Position numbers and translations under genes: made by a program. From NCBI RefSeq assembly GCF_001659605.2, contig NC_035170.2:10342817-10406816 (forward strand): a stretch of 64,000 bases of DNA, in the 5' to 3' direction. Position 1 is the first letter of the stretch. Each line of letters starts with the position of its first letter. The DNA is from Manihot esculenta. Lineage: Eukaryota; Streptophyta; Magnoliopsida; Malpighiales; Euphorbiaceae. The notes under the pieces are model-generated. The model was not told where the DNA came from and searched no databases. It saw only the letters and a list, made by a program, of their open reading frames with translations. Positions 21,101 through 32,092 of this stretch are shown here, one piece after another.

Positions 21101-23119
21101 AAGAATCAGAAGTTCGTATGGTCAGAGGATTGTGATGAGAGTTTTGAAGAGTTGAAGAGACGGTTGACTTCAGCACCGGTATTAGCTCTGCCGATCAATG
21201 ATGATGATTTCACAGTGTTCTGTGATGCATCCCGAGTGGGATTAGGTTGTGTGTTAATGCAGAATGACAGAGTGATAGCTTATGCTTCTAGACAGCTGAA
21301 GAGGCACGAGCTGAACTACCCGACACACGAACTTGAGATGGCAACTGTTATCTTTGCACTTAAGATGTGGAGGCATTACCTCTATGGGGTAAAGTGTGCA
21401 ATCTATACGGATCATAAGAGCCTACAGCACATCTTGAGTCAGAGAGAGTTAAACTTGAGGCAGAGACGGTGGGTAGAATTGCTCAGTGATTACGATTGTA
21501 CGATCCAATATCATCCGGGTAAGGCTAATGTTGTAGCTGATGCCTTAAGCCGGAAGTCACTTGGCAGTTTATCCCACATTGCAGTAGAGAGAAGACCGGT
21601 GGTGAAGGACTTTTACAGACTTATGGATGAAGGGCTACAGTTGCAGTTATCTGGTACAGGTGCTTTGATTGCACAGATGAGAGTTACACCAGTGTTTCTA
21701 GAGCAAGTGGCGCTGAAACAGCACGAAGATCCTAAGTTAGTAAAGATTGCCAGGACTGTTCAGTCTGGCAACAGTGCAGAGTTCAGATTTGACAGTGAGG
21801 GAATTCTTCGGCACAGTAAGAGATTATGTGTACCAGATGATAGCAGTTTGAAGGAAGACATTATGAGGGAAGCTCATAGTGCGAGGTATAGCGTTCACCC
21901 TGGAGCCACCAAGATGTATCAAGACCTGAGAAGGGTGTATTGGTGGCCAGCGATGAAGAGGGAAGTGGCACAGTTTGTGTCAGCTTGCGAGACATGTCAA
22001 AGGGTGAAGCTAGAACACCATAAGCCGGCTGGAATGCTTAACCCACTGCCGATTCCAGAGTGGAAATGGGAGAACATCGCTATGGATTTTGTAGTGGGGT
22101 TACCGGCGACGTCCAACAGGCTAGACTCCATATGGGTGATTGTGGACAGACTGACGAAATCTGCTCACTTCATTCCAGTCAGGAGCAACTATTATGTGGA
22201 CAAGTTAGCGCAGGTCTATGTAGAAGAGATAGTCAAGCTGCTTGGAGTTCCAGTGTCGATAGTATTAGATAGAGGACCGCAGTTCACCTCCATGTTTTGG
22301 CGGAGTCTGCAAGCTGCTATGGGTACAAGATTGGATTTCAGCACTGCTTTCTATCCACAGACAGACGGTCAGTCCGAGAGGACCATCCAGACCATAGAAG
22401 ATATGCTGAGAATGTGTGTGTTAGACTTTGGCGGTTCTTGGAGGCAGCATCTACCTCTGGTGGAGTTTGCCTACAACAACAGCCATCATGCTAGCATAGG
22501 GATGGCTCCTTATGAAGCTCTGTATGGGAGGAAGTGCAGAACACCTGTTTGCTGGGAAGAGGTAGGAGAGAAGGCTCTTGCAGGGCCAAAGTTAGTTGAG
22601 ATTACCAGCAAGTTAGTGCCTGTGATCAAAGAGAGGATCAGAACAGCTGTAAGCAGGCAGAAAAGCTATGCAGACATCCGTAGCAAGCAGATAGAGTTCC
22701 AGGAGGGGGATATGGTATTGCTGAAAGTGTCTCCAATGAAAGGAGTGGTTCGCTTTGGGAAGAAGGGTAAATTGGCTCCATGGTACATAGGTCCCTTTGA
22801 GATCTTGCAGAAGATCGGGCCTGTGTCGTATAAGCTGGATTTACCTGCATCGATGGAACGAATTCACCCGGTATTTCATGTTTCGATGTTGAGATAGTTT
22901 GTGTCAGATCCAAAGAAGGTTCTTAGTGAGCCAGAGGTGGAAATCTTAAACGATCTCACCTATGTCGAGCAGCCAGTGCGGATCATTGACACCCAGATTC
23001 AAAAGCTGAGAAACAAGGAGATACCAATGGTGAAAGTCCTGTGGAACCACCATAACCTAGAAGAGTGCACTTGGGAGACACGGGAGTCGATGCTCCAGCA
23101 ATATCCATATCTGTTTTAA
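18167..23119 (+). CDS. Gag-Pol polyprotein of element C (one in-frame stop)
   Basis: One frame of about 1650 codons. I chose the ATG at 18167 ([10 protein letters not shown]) because all relatives conserve it; an in-frame ATG at 18101 has no conserved sequence after it. Order, in residues from 18167: basic N-terminus; Tyr/Pro-rich region about 100-165; capsid about 185-350; Lys-rich linker; short CX2CX3HX3C knuckle near 419 and second knuckle near 436 ([14 protein letters not shown], last Cys replaced by Gly); protease DPGASHSF near 536; RT about 725-967 with FIDDILVYS (Asp 873-874); RNase H with CDASRVGLG and TDHKSL; integrase HHCC about 1234-1275 and D, D, E near 1306, 1368 and 1404; GPY/F near 1541; chromodomain-like tail about 1592-1650. 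A TAG at 22895-22897 replaces a conserved Lys codon and would remove the tail unless read through. Confidence 0.95.
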
Positions 23120-23199
23120 GGTTAGATTTTCCCCATTGCTATGTGTTTATGTGTTTATGTGTGTCATTGTTTGAGGAACATTTGGGGACGAATGTTCTT

Positions 23200-23211
23200 A
23201 AGGGGGGAGAA
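23200..23211 (+). promoter_or_regulatory. Polypurine tract of C
   Basis: AAGGGGGGAGAA directly before the 3' LTR. The imperfect palindrome GAACATTTG / CGAATGTTC lies at about 23176-23197. The short stretch 23120-23199 otherwise holds only the 3' untranslated region. Confidence 0.93.
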
Positions 23212-25308
23212 TGTAATACCCGGCTTGAGTCCGGCATCGGAATTCCTATAGTTCGGTGGAATTTTGGGTGTCAGAACCCTCGAGAAGGGTAAGACATATG
23301 GTTTCATGTGTTTTTAAGAGTTTTAAATGTTTTAAAGTGTTAAAAGGAAAAGGAGTGTTGAAAGAAAAGCAATAAGGGAGAAATGCAAAGGTTCGGCCGC
23401 CGAAGGTCCCTTTCGGCCGCCGAACATTGCATGGTTTCGGATTCACGTTCGGCTGCCGAAGGTGGTCTGGCCAGCCACCTATTTAAGGGCCAAAGGTCGG
23501 TGGAAGGAGGATATTTCTCCTCCACTTGCAGCCAGAGGTGAGTTCCAGCCTCTCCTAAGTTGACTTTCATGTTTTTCATGTTTTTCACCAAATCTTTCAA
23601 GGGTTTTAAGAGTTTTGGTGTGTTTTGAAGGTTTTGAGCAAAACTAGCAAGTTTGGAAGTTTGGAGCTTTGGAAGAGGTTTTCTTCATATCTCCACGTTA
23701 GGATCACTTGATCTCTTGTTTGGAAGAGGTAAGTCAAGATCCAGAACCTCTTTTACTGATTTTTGAAGGTTTTATGGGAGTTGCATGGATAGTATGCATG
23801 AATAGGGTTTTTGTTGAGGTTTTGCATGATTTTGTGTTTAAGCATGTTAAAGTGTTGTTTGATATGTTTCTTGGGGTTATAAGTGAGGCTTAGGCCCTTT
23901 TATGCATGTTTTCTGGTATGTGCTAGTTGGGTGTAGTTGATATGCATGTTGGGTAAGTTTGGGGGAAATGTTTGCATGAAACAGAGCAGGGTTCTGCCCA
24001 ACGGGCAAAACCAGGTTCGGCTGCCGAACCCCTTGTGGAGGCAGTTTCGGCTGCCAAAGCTTGCCCCCAAAACTTGGGACTTTCGTCTCTGGAGGCAAGG
24101 TTCGGCGGCCGAAAGTGCCGCCGAAGGTTGAGTTTCGTCTCTGGATGAGACTTTCGGCCGCCGAAGGTGCCGCCGAACATGCATGAGTTTCGTCTCTGGA
24201 GAGGGGTTTCGGCCGCCGAACCTGCCGCCGAAAGTGCCCTGTCCAGCTTTCTTTTGCATGTTTTATGTGATTGTTTGAGGATCGTTTAGAGGGTTTTTGG
24301 GGAGTTTCTTAGAGATGTTCTTGAGTTAGTGTGGTCCCTCATTTGAGTCCACCTGTGTAGGTACGGACCAGAGGAACCCCAGAGAGCAGCAGTGAGCACT
24401 GTTTCAGACCCTGCAGAGTTAGTACAGAGTCAGCCAGAGGTGAGTGGAACTTCTCTTTTCAGAACTAAACTATTTTGAGCATATGTCATGCATCATAAGA
24501 GTATAGTAGGGTGTTTGCATTAGTTGCACGAAGTTGACGCATTGCATATACGATGTGTATGAGGCTGTGGATAGACCAAGGCGACTCCAATAGCCCAAAC
24601 TCTGTTATAAGACCTGGCCGGGCTGGGCAGCCATCTGTAGGTAAGACCTGACTAGATCAGGCAGCAGAGATAGTAAGACCTGGCTGGGCCAGGCAGGCAG
24701 AGTGGTAAGACCTGGCCGGGCCAGGCAGATTGAGGTTGTAAGACCTGGCTAGGCCAGGCATCCTTTGAGTGGGATTTTTGGTGGTCATGTCTATCCCTGA
24801 GATGATGTGCTGTAGTGCATTCCATGAGATCATGTTTTCAACTTATGGTTTATATAGTTCTACTCATTGGGCTTGTATAGCTCATCCCTCTCCCCTATCC
24901 CCCAGGTTTGCAGGTTCAGAGTCCAGAGGGAGTCCAGCAGGGTGTGCAAGAAGCAGAGTTATGTAATAGCTAGTGTGGACATGTTCATGTAAAGAGATAA
25001 TGTATAGTGGGTAGCTTTGTGCTTGACGTATAAGAGTTGTAATCCCTTGTTGTAGATACATGTTTCTTTTCTTGTTATGCATATGAGAAAACCAGGCTTA
25101 CCATTATGAGTTGATAGACCAGAAATAGTGCATGCACAGGTTAAGCCCTGGAGGAAAAACAAGTTTTAATGGTTTGAAAGAAAATGTATGATCATGTATG
25201 GGATGTCACAGGTACACAGACAGTATAGCAGGCTTACTACGGGTCCCGGCGACCTTAAGTCGATCTGGATCCTAGTGCCGGTAGCAGTTCGGTTTCCGGG
25301 CTGTTACA
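23212..25308 (+). repeat. 3' LTR of element C
   Basis: 2097 bp and nearly identical to the 5' LTR. It carries the TATA-like box (23480-23487), the predicted exon (24361-24439) and the hairpin array (24608-24760). It is followed by the second TTATG. Confidence 0.96.
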
Positions 25309-25313
25309 TTATG

Positions 25314-25906
25314 GGAGGAAGTGCAGGTCAGCTGTCTACTGGGAAGAGGTTGGAGAAAGGGCCTTGGCAGGGCCTGAGTTAGTAGAGATCACCAGCAGGG
25401 TAGTGCCCATTATTAGAGAAAGAATCAGAACTGTTGTGAGTCAACAGAAGAGTTATTCAGATGTCCGCAGGAAGCATGTAGAGTTCCAGGAGGGAGATAT
25501 GGTGTTGCTCAAGGTGTCTCCTATGAAAGGGGTGATTCATTTTGGGAAGAAAGGTAAGCTAGCTCCACGGTACATCGGACCCTTCGAGGTCTTAAAAAAG
25601 GTCGGAAATGTATCGTACAAGTTAGATTTACCTGCTTCCATGGAGAGAATTCATCCTGTTTTCCATGTTTCCATGTTACGAAAGTTCGTGTCAGATCCGG
25701 GCAAGGTTCTTAGTGAGCCAGATGTAGAGATCCTAGGAGATCTCACCTATGTTGAGCAGCCAGTGCGGATCATAGACACGCAGATCAAAAAGCTAGGGAA
25801 CAAGGAAATCCCGATGGTGAAGGTCCTTTGGAATCGCCACAATATGAAAGAGTGCACCTGGGAGACCCGGGAGTCCATGCTCCAGGAATACCCTTATCTC
25901 TTCTAA
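25314..25906 (+). pseudogene. A pol remnant, integrase C-terminus and chromodomain-like tail
   Basis: Continues the A frame from 15838 with a rebuilt Gly codon. It is open through GRKCRSAVYWEEVGE, the GPY/F module ([10 protein letters not shown]), [12 protein letters not shown] and the chromodomain-like end ([26 protein letters not shown]), ending in TAA at 25904-25906. This end is undamaged, unlike the front of the same gene. Confidence 0.93.
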
Positions 25907-25986
25907 GGTAAGTGTACTAGGTTTTATGTGCTTTCTTGATGTTTATGTTATGCATGTTTGTTGAACAATCGAGGACGAATGTTCTT

Positions 25987-25999
25987 AAGGGGGAAAGAA
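25987..25999 (+). promoter_or_regulatory. Polypurine tract of A
   Basis: AAGGGGGAAAGAA immediately before the 3' LTR. The upstream palindrome is partly eroded (GAACAATCG / CGAATGTTC). Confidence 0.9.
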
Positions 26000-28214
26000 T
26001 GTAATATCCGGCTAGACTCCGGCATCAGAATTTCAACTTTCCGGTGGAATTTCCATTGGAATTCGGAATCTCAGATGTCGAAACATCCTAGAAGGGTAAA
26101 AATAAAGGTTTTCATAAAACGTTTTAATGTTTTTATGGTTTTAATCAAAGAAAGAAATTGAGTTTTAAAAGAAAATACCATGGAGGAAAAGTCCAGGTTC
26201 GGCCGCCGAACCTCATGTTCGGCCGCAGAACATGGTGGAGTTACGGAAGCTCGTTTGGCCCCCGAAGGTGGTCTAGCCAGCCACCTATAAAAGGCCCCTT
26301 GTCCGAAAATGGGCGAGTTTTCTCTCTCTATTTTAGGGCATAGGTGAGATTTCGCCCTCCCATGGTTGATTTTATGATTTCCTTCAAATCTTTCAAGTTT
26401 TTGTCAAGCTTTTATCTTGTTTTGAAGTTTTAAGCTCAAAAACGAAGTTCTGAAGCTTGGAGACCCCCGGAGCTCATTTTCTCCATATCTCCAAGTTTGG
26501 GTCACGCCTACCTTTGATCTTCAAGAGGTAAGTGTAGATCCACGCCTTTTACGATGTTTTGAATAAGTTTTAAGAAGGGGTTAAGGGTTTTGATGCATGT
26601 TTATAGTAGATCAAAATGTTAGGGTTTTAGAGAGCTTGTTGCTAAATGTATGTTTATGTATTGTTTGTTGGGGTTTAGACTAGTTTTATGCCCCTATATG
26701 CATGAATGAGTGTATATGCATGCTCTAGAATAGTTGGTTGTGTGTATGGAAAGTTTTGGGTGGCTGGTTGAGAGAGGCAGAATCGAGTTCTGCCATTCTG
26801 GAGAACCCAGGTTTGGCCTCCGAAGCAAGGTTCGACCGTCGAACCTGCCTGTGGAGGCAGCTTTGGCCACTTAAACTCGCCCCCGAAAGTTGGACTTTCG
26901 GCTCTGGAAGAGAGTTTCGCCACCGAACCTGCCCCCGAAGGTTAGTGACTTTTAGATCTGGAGGGAGTTTCGGCCGCTGAACCTGCCCCCGAAAGTGTCT
27001 GACTTTCGGATCTGTAGGGAACTTCGGCCGCCGAACCTGCAGCCGAAAGTCCCCTGCCCAGCCTTCCTTTGCCTGTTTTCTATGCATGTTTTATGATATT
27101 TTAAGGGGGTTTTTGGGGAGTTGTTTAGAGTCCTTATAGAGTGTGTTTGGTCCCTCATTTGAGTCCACTTGTGTAGGATCGGACCCAAGGAACCGAGGAG
27201 ACCAGCAGTGCTAGCTATTTCAGAGTCAGTCCAGCGTCAGCCAGAGGTGAGTAGAACTGAACTATGTTTTAAAGTAAATGAATTTTTTAGCATGTTCATG
27301 CATCACGAATGCCATGATATGTATTAGGTTGTTTTGCATTAGAATTCACGAATATGATGCATTGCATAATATGATGTTGATGTGGATGGATATTGGATGA
27401 CCCACTAGCCCTCGATATGTTATGATATGATATGATATGGAAGTCTAGGTGTGGCCTGCACTACGCCCCTGGCATAGAGTAAGGGAAAGACCAGGTGTGG
27501 CCTGCACTACGCCCCTGGCATAATTGGATATGTTATGTTATGATTAAGAGGAAGTCCTGAGGAGCTCCATCGAGGGCCGGGTATTTATTGGATATGTAGA
27601 GGGTTACTGGTGACAGGTTCATCCGTGATGTGTATTGTTTGTGTTGTGAAGCATTCTATGAAAGCATATGATTATTAAACTGTTTTTATGGTTCTGCTCA
27701 CAGGGTTTTAGTAGCTCACCGGGTTTTAGTAGCTCACCCCTTTCCCTTAACCCTCAGGCTTGTAGGATCAGAGTTAGACCGGGAAGTCATTGAGGTTGAA
27801 GGTTATGTCTATGTAATAGATTAGTAGTGGACATGAAATGTAATATATTGTAATGTATTATGGATAGATTTGTGCTTTGCCCTAGTTATGTTTGTTGTAA
27901 TCCCTTTTTGTACATGATCTGTATGTAAAAGTTTTATGATGAGATATGTTGAACCAAGCTTGATGTTCGATATGTTGACCCTACTAGAGCATTTGATGAG
28001 GACCCTAATATGGGGTTTTTATGTATATAGTTATGGTACATGCACAGGTCAAGCTTAGTGTACGAAAAGTTTAAAATTTTTATGAAAATGTATGATCATG
28101 TATGGAATTTTATCAGGTATAGCAGGATGTATGTTAGGCTTGCTACGGGTTCCAGCGACCTTAAGTCAATCTGAATCCTAACACCGGTAGCGGTCCGGTT
28201 TCCGGGTCGTTACA
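26000..28214 (+). repeat. 3' LTR of element A
   Basis: 2215 bp, TGTAATATCCGGCT...GGGTCGTTACA. Many TTCGGCCGCCGAA motifs are mutated (for example TTCGACCGTCGAA), as expected for an older copy. The predicted leader exon is 27177-27246, with the donor-like AAGAG|GTAAGT at 26527/26528 and acceptor-like TTGTAG|G at 27765/27766. A short duplication of the GGGTTTTAGTAGCTCACC segment lies near 27703-27737. Confidence 0.95.
26286..26293 (+). promoter_or_regulatory. TATA box of A 3' LTR
   Basis: TATAAAAG in the family context CAGCCACCTATAAAAGGCC. A 3' LTR promoter could drive transcription outward into the spacer. Confidence 0.6.
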
Positions 28215-28219
28215 TTAGT

Positions 28220-30234
28220 GAAACAGTTTGATATTATAAAATAGAAAGATATTTAATTGAATAATTTTAAAATAGGGATACATTTTTAAATTTTTTAAAA
28301 ATTTAAATATATGAAAGCAATTTTTTCTAAATATAAATTTTAGTTTAAACAATAATTTTTTTCTATCTAATAGTCTAATTTTATTTTTTTTATTAAAATT
28401 TTGTCAATTTGAAAATGTAGGAGAATTAATTGAAATTAAAACTTTGAAGTTTGAATAAAAAATTTAATACAAGTATTTATATTTTTTATTCAAAAGGCCA
28501 TTAACATATATTTTATTAATCCAATTTCATTTGTTGGACGAAAAATTTTAAGAAAATATTTTCTTATTTTTAATATTTAAAGTACGTGTTTGAAAAATTA
28601 GTTAACGAAAGAAAAATTAATTAATTTAAAGGAAAAGAATATTATTCTTTTAAAACTTTAAAAATCTTATTACACCATTAAACTTTTTACACATAAATTT
28701 ATCTTTTTAATTTGTAATAAATAATGAAAATAATTATTTTATAAAAAATATTTTTTAGAAAATATATTATGCATATAAGTTAATTTTTATGAAATAAATA
28801 AAATTAAATTTTAATAATTAAATTAATATATATAATGAAAATATATATTTAAAAGTAAAAATCTAATTCAGTAATTATGGAACTAATTCTCAATTAAATT
28901 TAAATTTATAAAATTACATTATTTCAAAGAAAATATCGTAATTAATAGAGAACCGCCAGTGCACGCAGAAGACTGAAAGTCAAAGCCGGCAACTGGAAAG
29001 TCCTTAGTGGGGTGGGGAATCATTTTCTTTCCCAGGAGAAAACGGACCGAACTTTGTGCGAAAAGTCTCAAAGAGTAGACGTCAAGGTTGTGAATAGGAC
29101 AGTCCTGTTTTGGTCATGGTACGGTTTTAGGGTATATTATTATAAAAATGTTAAAAAAATGTACAAAATTAATGCGAAATTTACATTATTTAGTAAAATA
29201 ATATAATACGTTAAAATCATTAATTTAATTAGATTTTCACACTAAATTATCTTTTAAAGATTAAATATATATTATTTAGTAATGTTTTAACCATTATCCT
29301 CTTTCTATGTCATTCGATTAAGAAATAAAAAAAAAAACCAGGTAAATTTTGTTTTTGCTTTTCACTTGCTCGAAAGCTTTGCTGATCGAGTAATTTTAAG
29401 TTTAATTGTTATATTTTAATTGACTTCAGGTATTCAACAGGTAAAAGAAAAAGCTGAAGATTCATTAAGTTAATTTGAAATAGTACAGGTATTCAACAGG
29501 ATATGCATTTGGCCATCTTTCAAATCTTAACTTTTTAAGAGAATAGAAAACACTAATATAATTGGCATTTTCTTAAATTTATAAACCAAATAAGAAAACA
29601 CCAACATGCCGGCTTTTTGTTATTTGTCCTTAGCAAAAGTTATAATAATTAATAAAGGAATAAATTACGCTTAAGTTCCTACATTATTAAAATTAATTGT
29701 TTAATCTATAATTTTTATTCACCCAATTCATCATATTTATTTACTTTATAAAATAAACTCTTTAACATTTAAAGAGTTAATTTGCTTAGCGTATCAAATA
29801 AATATTAGTGATATTGCTGAAATTAGATTAATGATATAATTGGAATGGAACCGTGCTGCGATTGGCTAGAATTTGTAAGGGAGATAACGTGAGGTGGTGG
29901 TGGGTGTCCATGACAATCACTCCGATACTCAAGTTACTGGAGAAGAGAGTGAATGCAATGAATGACTTAGAACTTTAGTACCAGAAAATAGCGTACATTG
30001 GTATCTATTGCTCTTCCACCTTTATATTGTAAGAAATAGAGATGAACATAGTATGTTTCTGATGCGTTGGTGGCAATGTAGCTATCTATTTGCTACGGAG
30101 CATCGCCAACCATTAGGTGAAAATCTCGCGATCACAGACCTAATGGAGATATGTCAGGTTGTGCCTAATAAGGGTAACTTCGTATCAAGACTCGCCTCGC
30201 CAAGGAAAGGGCGAGTCTTTTGACAATGACTCGG
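28220..30234. other. AT-rich spacer, no recognisable gene
   Basis: Very AT-rich to about 29870, with only short stop-dense frames. A slightly GC-richer island lies at about 28950-29110. CAGGTATTCAACAGG occurs twice (near 29427 and 29486). From about 29870 the composition changes, and the text (GGGTGTCCATGACAATCACTCC..., TTTATATTG near 30022) looks like part of an LTR or promoter of the decayed element that continues after the solo LTR. This last point is a resemblance only. Confidence 0.5.
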
Positions 30235-30239
30235 GTATT

Positions 30240-31656
30240 TGTTAGTGTATATGCCTTAGGCCATTATCTTGACCCTTTTTGTATGTCGTTTTGGTTATTA
30301 ATAAAAGAGGCTTTTATTATTATTATTTGTTTGCATGTTACATAATAATGATTATCATCCCTGGTTACTTATTATTATGTTGATAATAATAAAATATAGC
30401 TAGTATGATTATTGAAGTATTGGATGGACCCGCGTTGAGATCACTACATGGGTTATTTTCATAAGTGAATCTCAAAGTAGTTATGTCTTAATCCTTTGAC
30501 TTGAGATTGTCATAGTTTCCAATATAAGGACTATTATATTTTGACATAACTAAACATTGTCTTTAATCGGACAATCATAAAGGTTATGATTGAGTATAAT
30601 AGAAATTATGTAGAGGATAATAAATAATCAAGATAGGATTTGTCCCTCTCTCTGAGAGATATATCTTCTGGGCCCCTCAATAAGTGAGACTGAGAAATGC
30701 ATGGCCGTGCTCAAATGAATTGATAGTGTGATCAATATCATTTAAATTTATCAGTCTACTTAGAGATCAAGAAATCATAAGTTTGAACATTATAAGTTTG
30801 ACATTGACCATGACTTATGTTCAAACTAGATATCGTGTGACAAAGGGATTAATACATGTTCTATTTATTAGGATTTATCGGACTATTGATCCTCATATTA
30901 GTTGGGTAGTCATAGTGTCTTGCTAGAGACCACTTATGACTTATAGGCCTTGTGGGACTAGACCTATTGCCAATTAATGTGAGCCTATTGGGTCACACAC
31001 AAAAGAACGTTGTTGATGTGCTATGACATATAAATGGGCTAAAAACCCATTAATATAATTAATAATAATAAAGTGTTATTATTATTAATCATTAATATAA
31101 TTAATAATAATAAAGTGTTATTATTATTAATAATATTAATTATTAATTATTTATTATTATGAGATAATAATATTTAAAAGATCTGCAAATCTATCTGTAA
31201 CTGTTACAGATAAAGGACTCTATCACATAAGATATTTGAGTATCTGCGAGATTGTGATAGTGGGTTCTGAACACAACTCTTTTGGGAAAAGAGTTGTGGA
31301 AAAGCAAAAGACTGAAACATATAAATACTCCTTTTACGAATTGTGGAGATGATGTTAATTTTTGGAAAAAAATTCAGTCTAACAGTTGCAGATTGTGGAG
31401 CACATAATCTATCCATCTTTGAGAGAGCTAGCACTCTAGAAGGATAGAAGACGTTCGTGTGGATACCATAGAGGGTGTTCGTTTGAAAAAGCAGCACCAT
31501 CAGTCCGCCATTGTATCTTTTGGACGAGATTAACAGGTTAGTCTCATATCTTTCTTTTGAAATAAACGAAGCACTCGGATTCTGGGAAAGGAAATCAGAG
31601 ATTTCTATTTTTCCGCTGCGCAATTTGGGTTGCAATAATCTTTGGATTTTCCAACA
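30240..31656 (+). mobile_element. Solo LTR of a second (Copia-like) family
   Basis: 1417 bp from TGTTAGTGTATATGCC to ...TTTTCCAACA, with terminal TGTT.G/C.AACA inverted repeats and a perfect 5-bp duplication GTATT at 30235-30239 and 31657-31661. The start, with 'atgccttaggcc' and the (ATTATT) run, resembles LTRs of plant Ty1/copia elements. No internal region remains. The strand is assigned from that resemblance. The flanks join as one continuous sequence once it is removed. Confidence 0.85.
31048..31131. repeat. 42-bp tandem duplication in the solo LTR
   Basis: CATTAATATAATTAATAATA... occurs twice without a gap (31048-31089 and 31090-31131). Each copy is partly self-complementary (AATAATAATAAAG / TTATTATTATT). 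Confidence 0.9.
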
Positions 31657-31661
31657 GTATT

Positions 31662-32092
31662 AAAGTCTCCAGATCTTCTCTTCCTCGTGTTGATCTGCGT
31701 TTTCTACGTGTATGATCCTTGCCACGTGTCCCTACTTAGTAACGACAGCTTACGCCTTACTTTGGGCGGATGTTATGTAACATCAGAGGTCCCCCTACTA
31801 GTCTTCATTTCTTTAGATTCGAAGGGAATATTTTTTATCTAGGTCTGGAGCATGTGGTCCCTCAAAATTGATTTCTTGCTACTCACGCCACTTTGCCTAC
31901 CCAGTCTTTTGATAACAACCGTAATATTTATCGTGCTGCATTTAGAGCTCGTCGTTAAAACCATCCTATAAAGGCCATTCGTCTTTCTCGAGCATTACTT
32001 TTGCATTCTTCTGCAACTTTTTTAGAGGAATTCGCTCTTCAATTCCCTTCTTACTTCTCTCATGGTAACTTCGTTATCCTTCTCCTTTTATT
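31662..32092 (+). promoter_or_regulatory. Promoter-like region before the decayed gene
   Basis: No ORF of note. It contains a G-box-like GCCACGTGTCC near 31720 and a TATA box TATAAAGG at 31967-31974. A pyrimidine-rich stretch follows, 120 bp before the first ATG of the gene. It probably belongs to the same old element as the gene. Confidence 0.4.

Larger units (their letters stand above)
15839..25308 (+). mobile_element. Element C: nearly intact Tekay/Del-like retrotransposon
   Basis: Full-length 9470-bp copy inserted in A integrase with duplication TTATG (15834-15838 and 25309-25313). LTRs are 2098 and 2097 bp with about twenty differences seen by eye (near 99% identity). Primer site, polypurine tract and one long Gag-Pol frame are present. 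It belongs to a different subfamily from A, B, E, F and H: TATTTAAG promoter, different hairpin units, and LTR start TGTAATACCCGGCTTGAGT. It is the best candidate in the window for a recently active copy. Confidence 0.96.
1..28214 (+). mobile_element. Element A: Ty3/gypsy chromovirus (Tekay/Del-like), host of nested insertions
   Basis: Outermost element of the left cluster. Its 5' LTR is cut by the window start, and its 3' LTR ends at 28214 followed by TTAGT, the presumed target duplication whose partner is outside the window. Its internal region survives as three blocks (1492-2083, 11810-15838, 25314-25999) separated by elements B and C. Each block continues the next in frame once the insertion and one duplication are removed. 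Without B and C it would be about 9.7 kb, the size of the other copies. It is dead: gag start lost, a frameshift in capsid, three stops in pol and a changed RT active site. Confidence 0.92.

Noticed and set aside
18366..22913. Minus-strand and alternative-frame ORFs across element C gag-pol
   Set aside because: Shadows of the long Gag-Pol frame; no conservation of their own.
29012..29206. 64-codon ORF in the AT-rich spacer
   Set aside because: Short, low-complexity end, no recognisable domain and no promoter signals beyond general AT richness.
31204..31635. 143-codon minus-strand ORF
   Set aside because: It lies wholly inside the solo LTR with GTATT duplications. No domain was recognised and a start could arise by chance.
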